Assembly (NCBI GenBank): GCA_000024525.1
Contig: CP001769.1
Coordinates: forward strand, 4,621,001 to 4,685,000
Reading direction: 5' to 3'
DNA length: 64,000 bases
Origin: Spirosoma linguale DSM 74
GTDB taxonomy: Bacteria > Bacteroidota > Bacteroidia > Cytophagales > Spirosomataceae
Under the pieces are notes generated by a model. That model was not told where the DNA came from, searched no databases, and was given only the letters and a program-made list of their open reading frames with translations. The position numbers and the translations under genes were made by a program. Position 1 is the first letter of the stretch; each line of letters opens with the position of its first letter. Shown in pieces: positions 17,054 to 24,559 of the stretch.

Positions 17054-17929
17054 ATGAAACACGCACTCTGGCTTATTACACTCGTCGTTTTTACGTTACT
17101 CGGCGACCGATTAGGCGGATCTTTACTTAATCGGTTTGTCAATAACAGTCACTTTCGCTATTCGCGTCTGTACAAAGGCGAAGCAAAAGCGCAGATTGCC
17201 TTTTTGGGCAACTCACGCGGGTTGTCGTTCTGTGAACCGTATGTTCAACAGATTACCGGCCGCACGAGCTTCAACCTGAGTTACAATGCCATGCCCATGG
17301 ATCTGGGATATACCCTCTTTCGGGATTATCTGGAACGGAACCCCGCTCCCAAAAAACTGATCATTGAGGTATCGATGTGTGGCCTGCCCAACAAAGAGCT
17401 TATTCTGATATTTGGTTGCTACGCCCCTTTTTCCAAGAGTTTATCGGATCTTATTACGGCGCATGATGCGAAGATTGGTATCGCAGGCCAGCTGATTAAC
17501 CTTATTCGCTATAACGGCGAAGTATTTCAACGCACGCTCTATTACTTAAATCGTTCTGATGATAACTGGCTGGCCAACCGCACTATTTCGCCGGGTATGA
17601 TTGAGGGGTTAGCGGTACAGAAACCGTATCGTTTTGCATTTGCCTCAGAAGACATTTTACTGAATCTGGTAAAAACGGTAAAGCTGGCTCAGCAAAAGGG
17701 AATCGACGTGAAATTAGTTCTTAACCCTTATCTGCCTGCTTTCGCCAAGGATAAAATCAAACAGCTTCAGCCCTGGAAAGACAAAATAACAGCCGCTACC
17801 GGTCTGCCAGTAGCCGATTACTCAAGCGCTATTCAGGGGAATGAGTTCTTTACCGACTACCAGCACCTCAACTTAAACGGCAGCCTCAAATACCTCTCGC
17901 TCCTGAAGAAAGATGCTGTTTTTGAGTAG
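17054..17929 (+). CDS. SGNH-like exported protein, probable polysaccharide O-acetylation partner
   Basis: The 291-aa protein starts with a single hydrophobic helix (MKHALWLITLVVFTLLG) that should act as signal or anchor. The core shows IAFLGNSRGLSF, with a Ser in the position of the SGNH nucleophile, and near the end FFTDYQHLNLNGSLKY, with a DxxH pair typical of SGNH hydrolases and AlgJ/AlgX-like acetyltransferases. It lies 51 bp after the MBOAT gene, which is the known pairing for transferring acetyl groups to an exported polymer. No other conserved domain was seen. Confidence 0.72.
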   Translation: MKHALWLITLVVFTLLGDRLGGSLLNRFVNNSHFRYSRLYKGEAKAQIAFLGNSRGLSFCEPYVQQITGRTSFNLSYNAMPMDLGYTLFRDYLERNPAPKKLIIEVSMCGLPNKELILIFGCYAPFSKSLSDLITAHDAKIGIAGQLINLIRYNGEVFQRTLYYLNRSDDNWLANRTISPGMIEGLAVQKPYRFAFASEDILLNLVKTVKLAQQKGIDVKLVLNPYLPAFAKDKIKQLQPWKDKITAATGLPVADYSSAIQGNEFFTDYQHLNLNGSLKYLSLLKKDAVFE

Positions 17930-18037
17930 GCGAATTCAAAACGCCTTTACTCGTTCATCCGAACGGGTCAACCGGATACTGTGATCAGAGTCGCCTTAGC
18001 CAGTGAATATCGACCGTCATCTTAAGTCAAGACATTA

Positions 18038-20506
18038 ATGAAATCTGTTAATTTCTCTACAGAAGATAAGGCTTTCATCCATTGGTGGCCCGCATCGCTG
18101 GCTTTACTGTGTGCCTACGTTTGGCGGCCACGGCAAAACTACCTGACTGCGGCCATGACCCTGTTGCTGCCCGCGATTACGTTTGCAACCCACATTGTTG
18201 GCGGGCAGCTTGAGATGGTGACGATCAACAGTACAGTAGGTCATTTTCGGCTGAAAATGACCTACTACTATAACGAAGCTCAAACGGCTAACCTGCCACA
18301 AGCCAGCAGCGATGTCGCCATTTTCCGAAAATCGGATGGTCAGAAAATGGCGGAATTCACCCTCTTAAACAGCACAACGACCAACCGCCCTGCGGTTGCA
18401 TTTATCAACCCAAGTTGTGCACTGAGCAACAACCTTCGTATCAGTCAGGTAATCTACCAGGCCGACATTCAGCTCGACGTAAACACGTACAGTGACCCGC
18501 TGGGCTATTACATGATCCAGCAAAACTGTTGTCGTAACGCCAACATTGCCAACATTAACAGTCCGCAAACAACACCTTTCCTCTTTTATCTGGAGTTTCC
18601 GGCCCTCCAGCGGTCAGGCCAGGCATTCATCAACTCGTCGCCCGTTTTCCAGCCACTCGTTGGCGATTATATATGTGTGGGTAGTCCGTTCACGTTCTCT
18701 ACTGTTGCCGCAGATGCCGACGGTGATGAACTTCGTTACTCGCTGGTTTCTCCCTTGGCCGGGACGTTTGTTGTCAGTTCAAGTACGCCGGTTGTCAAAC
18801 CGGCCCCCTATCCTGAAGTTAGCTGGCGTACCGGATTCGGGCCGCAGCAAGCCATACCCGGCAACCCACCGCTGTCGATCGATGCCCGAACTGGTATTCT
18901 TTCCGTCAAAGCCAGCCAAACGGGCCTTTATGTGTTTTCCATTCGGGTGGAAGAGTTTCGGAACGGGATAAAAATAGGAGAAATTCGCCGTGACCTTCAG
19001 CTGCTGGTTCTGGACTGTCCGACGGCGGCTTTACCAACCCCGGCCATACGTATTCAGAACCGTCCTATAAATACGACAGTAGCCAGCTTATGCACGGGCA
19101 AAATAATTCAACTGGAAACGACCGATAATGCCGCCTGGACGTACCAGTGGAGCAGAAACAGCGTGCCCATCACTGGTGCTAACACCGCCCGGCTAACGGC
19201 CTCCCAACCAGGCGACTATACTGTTACAATTTCACTTGCTTCCGGATGTAGCCAACGGGTAAGTTCGGAAAAAGTGATTCTGAATGATGCATCTGTCGTA
19301 GCGGTACTTACGCACAAAGGCCCTGCGGCCATTTGCAATAGCGGAGGAACAGTTCCGCTAACGGCCCCGGCAGGCTATACCTACCGTTGGTTCCGGAATG
19401 GAACTGAACTACCTAACGAGACAGGAGAAACCCTGACGGCAACCCAAAGCGGACATTATAGTGCATTGCTGTATGACACTGACCAGGGATGCATTATCGG
19501 CACCGACACAATACCTGTAACCCAGCGGCCCGACCCTGTGATTACGCTAACGTCGGCCTCGTCCCTAACCCTCATCTGTCCGGGCGACTCCCTGTTGTTA
19601 CTGGCCAGTGGAGCAAGCAGTTATCAGTGGCAGGTCGACGGTCAGGCGATTGCTTCAGCCAATAAGGCATCGTTTTATGTCAGGGCTCCCGGCGCAATCA
19701 CCGTAACCGGAAACGATACAGCAGGCTGCGAAGCCACCTCCCCTCCGCTCCTGATCGGGCAATCGACTAAACCGGCCATCACGTTCGACTCCATTCCCCC
19801 AATTTGTGGTACCAATGGCCCACTTATTACCCTGAAAGCCAGTCCGGCAGGCGGATTATTTTCGGGCAACGGCGTAACTGGTGATCAATTCAATCCCAAA
19901 ACGGCAGGCATAGGCAGCCATGAATTAACGTACACCATTCAAAATTCGGCCAATTCCTGCGCTACGGGACTCATTCAGCGACAGGTAGACGTAGTTTCAC
20001 CGCCCACCGTTGGCTTACCAGCCGAAATAACCGTCTACAAAGGCAGCAATGTTGATTTAGAACCCATTTTAACGGGCCAACCCATACGGTTCTCCTGGGA
20101 ACCCGGCACGTATTTATCCGCTACTGATCAACCTTATGTACAGGCGCTTGCTCCACAGGATGAAATTCAGTATACCCTGACAGCAACCGACAGTACAGGT
20201 TGCCACGGCTCAGGCACTGTGCAGGTAAAGCTGATCAGGCCTATCTGGATACCGGATGCGTTCAGCCCGAATGGCGATGGGTTGAATGATACCTGGCAAT
20301 TGACAGGGATCGACGACTACCCCAAGGCACAACTTACAGTTTTTAACCGCTGGGGAAACATTGTTTACCATACAGAAAACGGATATAGTCAAGTTTTCGA
20401 TGGAACGTATACAGGTACGTTACTTCCAACCGGGACGTATACTTACATTCTGCGCCCTTCATCTTCCTCTCCCCCATTAAAAGGGCGTGTGTTGCTCTTG
20501 CGTTAG
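18038..20506 (+). CDS. Large secreted Ig-like protein with gliding-motility (T9SS type B) C-terminal domain
   Basis: The 822-aa protein has a hydrophobic segment at about residues 36-50 (LTAAMTLLLPAITFATHIVGG) that could be the signal peptide; the real start may be the ATG at 18155. The middle contains several Ig-like or PKD-like units with repeated WxxNxxxxxxAxxxxLxxxxxGxY patterns such as TYQWSRNSVPITG, TYRWFRNGTELPN and SYQWQVDGQAIAS. The last 85 residues (IPDAFSPNGDGLNDTW, LTVFNRWGNIVY, TGTYTYILRP) form the CHU_C/gliding-motility C-terminal domain used for T9SS export. It is likely a surface adhesin-like protein. Confidence 0.86.
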   Translation: MKSVNFSTEDKAFIHWWPASLALLCAYVWRPRQNYLTAAMTLLLPAITFATHIVGGQLEMVTINSTVGHFRLKMTYYYNEAQTANLPQASSDVAIFRKSDGQKMAEFTLLNSTTTNRPAVAFINPSCALSNNLRISQVIYQADIQLDVNTYSDPLGYYMIQQNCCRNANIANINSPQTTPFLFYLEFPALQRSGQAFINSSPVFQPLVGDYICVGSPFTFSTVAADADGDELRYSLVSPLAGTFVVSSSTPVVKPAPYPEVSWRTGFGPQQAIPGNPPLSIDARTGILSVKASQTGLYVFSIRVEEFRNGIKIGEIRRDLQLLVLDCPTAALPTPAIRIQNRPINTTVASLCTGKIIQLETTDNAAWTYQWSRNSVPITGANTARLTASQPGDYTVTISLASGCSQRVSSEKVILNDASVVAVLTHKGPAAICNSGGTVPLTAPAGYTYRWFRNGTELPNETGETLTATQSGHYSALLYDTDQGCIIGTDTIPVTQRPDPVITLTSASSLTLICPGDSLLLLASGASSYQWQVDGQAIASANKASFYVRAPGAITVTGNDTAGCEATSPPLLIGQSTKPAITFDSIPPICGTNGPLITLKASPAGGLFSGNGVTGDQFNPKTAGIGSHELTYTIQNSANSCATGLIQRQVDVVSPPTVGLPAEITVYKGSNVDLEPILTGQPIRFSWEPGTYLSATDQPYVQALAPQDEIQYTLTATDSTGCHGSGTVQVKLIRPIWIPDAFSPNGDGLNDTWQLTGIDDYPKAQLTVFNRWGNIVYHTENGYSQVFDGTYTGTLLPTGTYTYILRPSSSSPPLKGRVLLLR

Positions 20507-20915
20507 CCTCAATTACACATAACGTCTCAAATGCTATAATGCGATTACCTGGTTACTCTTTGTAAATGATATAGCTGATTTATAGCGTTAATGACCTTCA
20601 AATAAATTTATTTTGATAGCACCTACTTAAGGGCATTATTAGTAAATTTAATATACACAAACTTTACAGTAATTTACTTAGCGGAAAAACTCATAGAATA
20701 ATTATATTTATTGTATAAATCATATATATATACCCCTAGTTTGATCACAAGAAATCCCTATACATTTGCTTTATATCTATCCTATAGCTACGAAAATCAC
20801 CAAATTATTAACTTATTGTATTATAAATTACAGAATAAAGTAATTAATAATATACTCGATCAATCTGCATTCTTAATCCAGTTTAAATCCATAATTAGTG
20901 TAAAACGTAACAAAT
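20507..20915. other. AT-rich intergenic region
   Basis: About 400 bp clearly richer in A and T than the genes on both sides. An open frame at 20711-20989 overlaps the start of the next real gene and has no recognisable composition or motif, so it is treated as chance. The region probably holds the promoter of the beta-helix gene. Confidence 0.6.
20740..20768 (+). promoter_or_regulatory. Candidate Bacteroidota promoter for the beta-helix gene
   Basis: TTTG at 20740-20743 and TACATTTG at 20761-20768 match the -33 (TTTG) and -7 (TAnnTTTG) boxes with a 17-nt gap, slightly shorter than usual. It would give a leader of about 140 nt before the ATG at 20916. In AT-rich DNA a chance match is possible. 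Confidence 0.4.
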
Positions 20916-22523
20916 ATGAAGTTTGTACTAACGTCGATTTTATTTGTAATTTCTCTCACCTACACAGTTGCCCAGAGTTGCGATTGTGACATTACCATCT
21001 CAAAAGCAGCCATGTATGATGGCGATGCACTGGACTACAAACCTGGCCAGACCATTTGTATTAAAGCTGGCAACTACCCCTATCTCTACTTTAAAAATAT
21101 AGTAGGAAAAAGCAACAAACCCATTACGATCATTAACTGTGGAGGGCTCGTTACGGTCGGCACCTCGACTGGCACAAACGGCATCCAGTTCTACGACAGC
21201 AAGTACGTTAAGCTTACCGGCTCGGGCGATGACCGCTACAAATACGGCATTAAGCTCACTAAAACCCCCAGCGGAGCATCGGGCATTAACGTAACAAGCT
21301 TTAGCTCCGACTTCGAGATTGAGCGGGTCGAAGTCTCGGGTACCGGATTTGCCGGGATCATGATCAAGATGGACCCTACCTGCGATCCAGCCACCTGGCG
21401 GGGCAACTTCTCGATGTACAACATCAAGATACACGACAACTACGTACACGATACCTACGGCGAGGGGATGTATATCGGTAACTCGTTCTGGAACAGCGGC
21501 ATTACCAAGACCTGCGATGGGGAGAGTCAGGTGGTTTATCCGCACAACATTTATGGTCTGGCCATTTACAACAATCTGGTCGAGCGCACCGGTGCCGAAG
21601 GCATACAGTATGGCTGCGCTCCAGAGTATCGGGTATACAACAATGTGGTGAAAAATACCGGTATCTCTCCGTTTGCCAAGTACCAGAACAACGGCATTCA
21701 GGCGTCGGGGGGCGTGTCGGGCCGACTATACAATAACGTCGTACAGAATGTAAGCGGCAACGGTATTATTATTCTTGGCCATACAGGGACGAACATTATT
21801 TATAATAACCTGGTCACGAATATTGGCGGGATAGGTGTTTTCTGCGACAACCGGCCCGGAACTCCCGCTGGCAACAGCATTATATTCACGAATAACACAC
21901 TGGTTAATTGCGGACAGGAAGGATTTGCGCTGTATAACAAGCTGGATAAAAGCACACTGGCCAACAATGCGGTGATTCAGACAGGGTCGGGTAAATTAGT
22001 AGCTACGCTGCCCGGAGTTCAGGTAACGCAGACAGCCAATTACTACGAAGCGACATTAGGATCGGCCCAATCGAACGGACTATTCGATGACGACTTTAAG
22101 CCGGTATCTGGCTCTCCGCTCATTGACAAAGGTGTCAATAACGGCTATTGGGGTGTTAAGCAGGATCTCGATGGCAAAAGTCGCCCAAAAGGAAAGAGTA
22201 TTGATATTGGCGCTTATGAATTTGAGCCGGGTGGCGGCCGACTGGGCGCTGACCTAGGAGGTGTAGAAGCAGGCGTTCGGGAGGTGTTATCGTTTCCTTC
22301 GCCCTGTGTCAACGAAGTGTTTCTCAAGCTGACCGGCTATGAACTAACCATTTCTAAGGTGACTATTTACACTGTTGATGGCAAGCCGGTTATGAACGTG
22401 GCCCCTGCTACTCTAAGCGATGAGGTCCGGTTAGAAACGGAGTCTCTGGCAACGGGTGTCTATGTGTATAAAGTAGTCACTTCAGATCTTAAGGTGTTAC
22501 AGGGCCGATTTGTGAAACAGTAA
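20916..22523 (+). CDS. Secreted parallel beta-helix protein with T9SS sorting domain
   Basis: The 535-aa protein starts with a signal peptide (MKFVLTSILFVISLTYTVAQ). Residues of about 60-420 contain the repeating turns of a right-handed beta-helix, rich in Asn and Gly: IYNNLVERTGAEGIQYG, VYNNVVKNTGISPF, LYNNVVQNVSGNGI, IYNNLVTNIGGIGVF. This fold is common in polysaccharide lyases and related enzymes; no catalytic site is assigned. The last 80 residues (SFPSPCVNEVFLKL...GVYVYKVVTSDLKVLQGRFVKQ) are a type A sorting domain. It may act on extracellular polysaccharide, possibly the polymer encoded upstream. Confidence 0.88.
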   Translation: MKFVLTSILFVISLTYTVAQSCDCDITISKAAMYDGDALDYKPGQTICIKAGNYPYLYFKNIVGKSNKPITIINCGGLVTVGTSTGTNGIQFYDSKYVKLTGSGDDRYKYGIKLTKTPSGASGINVTSFSSDFEIERVEVSGTGFAGIMIKMDPTCDPATWRGNFSMYNIKIHDNYVHDTYGEGMYIGNSFWNSGITKTCDGESQVVYPHNIYGLAIYNNLVERTGAEGIQYGCAPEYRVYNNVVKNTGISPFAKYQNNGIQASGGVSGRLYNNVVQNVSGNGIIILGHTGTNIIYNNLVTNIGGIGVFCDNRPGTPAGNSIIFTNNTLVNCGQEGFALYNKLDKSTLANNAVIQTGSGKLVATLPGVQVTQTANYYEATLGSAQSNGLFDDDFKPVSGSPLIDKGVNNGYWGVKQDLDGKSRPKGKSIDIGAYEFEPGGGRLGADLGGVEAGVREVLSFPSPCVNEVFLKLTGYELTISKVTIYTVDGKPVMNVAPATLSDEVRLETESLATGVYVYKVVTSDLKVLQGRFVKQ

Positions 22524-22551
22524 GCCAACACCAGCAAGACGCACAATAAAC

Positions 22552-22605
22552 AAAATCTTCGGGGTTCGGGAAATGTATACGTTTCCTGAACCCCGAAGAT
22601 TTTTT
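22552..22605. terminator. Strong intrinsic terminator between convergent units
   Basis: A stem of about 22 bp pairs 22552-22573 with 22582-22603 around an 8-nt loop, with one G-T mismatch. The arm contains CTTCGGGGTTCGGG and its complement CCTGAACCCCGAAG. T-runs occur at the end on the + strand, and an A/T-rich end exists on the other strand, so it can serve the + strand beta-helix gene and the minus-strand cas unit. Confidence 0.88.
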
Positions 22606-22688
22606 AATTCCTGTATGGTACGATTAAAAAAAGATAGCTAATGAGCATCCTTTCCAAAATTTCAATTCCTTTCTGGTACGATTAATGG
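22601..22688 (-). CRISPR. Two-repeat, one-spacer mini CRISPR-like array after cas5
   Basis: Two related 30-nt copies lie at 22659-22688 and 22601-22630. Read on the minus strand both contain TAATCGTACCA...GGAATT; the first ends GGAATTGAAAT, close to the ATTGAAAC end known from type I-B repeats, and the second ends GGAATTAAAAA. A 28-nt spacer (22631-22658) sits between. The array starts about 48 nt after the cas5 stop, in the same direction, and runs into the terminator at 22552-22605. Only 22 nt (22606-22627 and 22664-22685) are shared with two or three mismatches, and the outer bases differ, so the array is degenerate. The assignment relies on neighbouring cas genes and repeat-like sequence. 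Confidence 0.62.
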
Positions 22689-22736
22689 GTAATTCCAAAT
22701 TTACCAAAAAACCCTGTATAACTTCAATACAAAAGA

Positions 22737-23576
22737 TCACATAAGCTGTGCATACGAATTCGTTTGATTGAGCTGGTATAAATTCGCCAGTTGAGTGGGC
22801 GCTTTGATCAAGTAATCTGTGTACGCGAAGTTCACCAGATCATACTGAAACAACTCTTCATTAAAACCTGCCGGTAATCGTTCGAAGTAGATATAGCTGC
22901 CTTTCTGATTAGACATGTCAACTAAATCAAGTTGGTCGCTTTCTCTCGTCATTGACTTTCGGTCGGTCTTCAGACGCTTATCAAATAGTGTCACCAGCTC
23001 AAAAGACTGAGTTGGCCTTGTTCGGTCAACCTCATATTCGTTTACATTATCCCACCAGGCCGTAAACTCATTTTTTCCCAGGTAAGGTATAAACTCGGCT
23101 TCATGCTGTCTTATACGAGCGGCTAATCGAGACTGCAACTCGTCGGCCTGATCGAGAAGTACAAAAACCCGGTATGCAGGGCACCTCAGTGTATTTTCGT
23201 GTACAATGAGAGTTCCATCGGCATTGGCATAACCAACGGTATTTGTATAGGTGATTGCCACCTTCGTGAAGCTTCCTCGCTCATGGTTAAGTGGTGCAAT
23301 ACCGACTAAAACCGACTTCAGCAGCGTGTAATATTGGGGCCATTGGCCTTTCTGCTGGTGCCCTTTTAGACCGGCTATAGCACCCATAATACCCAACAGA
23401 GCAGGCTTATGAAGCATGTTGTACGAATACTGAATTCCTTCGTTAACATCCGGCTTACGAAAAAAGCCAAAGTCGGCCTGCAAATCGAAAGACAGTAATT
23501 CTTCCCGGCGCTTCTTTTCTAACGATCTGGAAGACAATCCCTTTTCCATCGACTTAATCATGATTTTTGTACTCAT
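22737..23576 (-). CDS. cas5: CRISPR-associated Cas5, type I-B
   Basis: The 279-aa protein carries the Cas5 beginning LLSFDLQADFGFFRKPDVNEGI, followed by YNMLHKPALLGIMGAIAGLKG, the pattern in which a Cas5 N-terminal RAMP strand leads to the phrase PxRTALLGLIGAILG in type I-B proteins. Cas5 caps the 5' handle of the crRNA and touches Cas8 and Cas7 in Cascade. The start overlaps the stop of cas7 by 4 bp (ATGA), supporting coupled translation. The C-terminal third is less typical. No cas3 or adaptation gene follows; instead the mini array and terminator come next. Confidence 0.85.
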   Translation of the reverse strand: MSTKIMIKSMEKGLSSRSLEKKRREELLSFDLQADFGFFRKPDVNEGIQYSYNMLHKPALLGIMGAIAGLKGHQQKGQWPQYYTLLKSVLVGIAPLNHERGSFTKVAITYTNTVGYANADGTLIVHENTLRCPAYRVFVLLDQADELQSRLAARIRQHEAEFIPYLGKNEFTAWWDNVNEYEVDRTRPTQSFELVTLFDKRLKTDRKSMTRESDQLDLVDMSNQKGSYIYFERLPAGFNEELFQYDLVNFAYTDYLIKAPTQLANLYQLNQTNSYAQLM

Positions 23577-24496
23577 GGGTTCAACTCCAGGAAGACGGCA
23601 CTACTGAGCGCACCGATCACCTCCGATACGGTAGGGTCGTAATAAAGCTCAATAGTTTCAATCTGTTTAGCCACCGAAGGCCGTTCCAGGATTTCTGTAA
23701 CCCTGGACAGATCAATCTTTCGATCTTCACCTATCCGAATCAGGTCAACGAAAGAGGGCAAAACCAGCATAGAGCCTTCCTTGAGCTGCACCCATAACAT
23801 CAATTCGTTTTCTGTGCCCACTTTAGCTGCCGAGTCGTAGAGAGTAGCCCCCTGCGTCAGGGCTTTTTTGACTCTGGCTATGTCCTCTTCACTAATCGAT
23901 TTCCCACCACATAATTCGACAAGATCGCTGCTGTTGTGCGGATTTAACGAAAAACTATGTACGTAATGACCCTCTTTTAACTTAGACTGCGTACCCAGTG
24001 AACTCATCGTAGACTCGGCACTGCTTACGTTAGGATTCCGGAAAGGCGTCATGATCTGTTCAAAGTAGATAACACCTTCAACAAACCGATTGACACCATG
24101 AGTTACCTGCAAAGGACCGTGAATTGACAAACTGGTTTTGCCGGCATACGTCCCGCCAAACAGGCGAACATCCAGGCATTCGAATAGATTTCGGGCTACC
24201 GTTCGGCGCAGTTGAGCGTCTTTTTCCTTAGGATATGTACCAAAATAGTGTTCGTAACTCTCGTCCAGCGTTCTGGGCTGCAATTCCGAATTGAGCGTTT
24301 TCAGGTAAAAAATTTTCTCACCGGGGTATACCTTTTTAAAGTAATTCCGTATGGTATATTTCAGGGCTTTATCCGTAGCATAAATAGTCCCGTCCGGTAA
24401 AGTGCGCGGCTGATGAGTGAAATCGGCATTGTAATTAGAGTTAACAGACTTTATAATGACACACCCGAATACACGGTTTGAAAAAAAGTTTCCCAT
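23573..24496 (-). CDS. cas7: CRISPR-associated Cas7, type I-B (Csh2 family)
   Basis: The 307-aa protein shows the Csh2/Cas7 layout: VFGCVIIKSVNSNYNADF near the N-terminus, DKALKYTIRNYF, the signature CLDVRLFGGTYAGK, and SIHGPLQVTHGVNRF, then EGHYVHSFSLNPH. Cas7 subunits line up along the guide RNA and form the backbone of Cascade. Length is normal for the family and no frame disruption is seen. It is 63 bp downstream of cas8b and overlaps cas5 by 4 bp, giving the order cas8b-cas7-cas5 seen in type I-B operons. Confidence 0.9.
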   Translation of the reverse strand: MGNFFSNRVFGCVIIKSVNSNYNADFTHQPRTLPDGTIYATDKALKYTIRNYFKKVYPGEKIFYLKTLNSELQPRTLDESYEHYFGTYPKEKDAQLRRTVARNLFECLDVRLFGGTYAGKTSLSIHGPLQVTHGVNRFVEGVIYFEQIMTPFRNPNVSSAESTMSSLGTQSKLKEGHYVHSFSLNPHNSSDLVELCGGKSISEEDIARVKKALTQGATLYDSAAKVGTENELMLWVQLKEGSMLVLPSFVDLIRIGEDRKIDLSRVTEILERPSVAKQIETIELYYDPTVSEVIGALSSAVFLELNP

Positions 24497-24559
24497 AACA
24501 GGGTTTATAGTAAGAGACTATTAACTGGCGAAGCTGGCCCATAAAAATTTGTAGCCACT

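Noticed and set aside
20711..20989. Open frame of 92 codons before the beta-helix gene
   Set aside because: It overlaps the signal peptide of the beta-helix gene in another frame, lies in AT-rich DNA and has no motif.
22641..22685. 14-codon frame (MSILSKISIPFWYD) through the CRISPR-like spacer
   Set aside because: It is very short and runs opposite to the cas unit; the repeat structure explains the sequence better.
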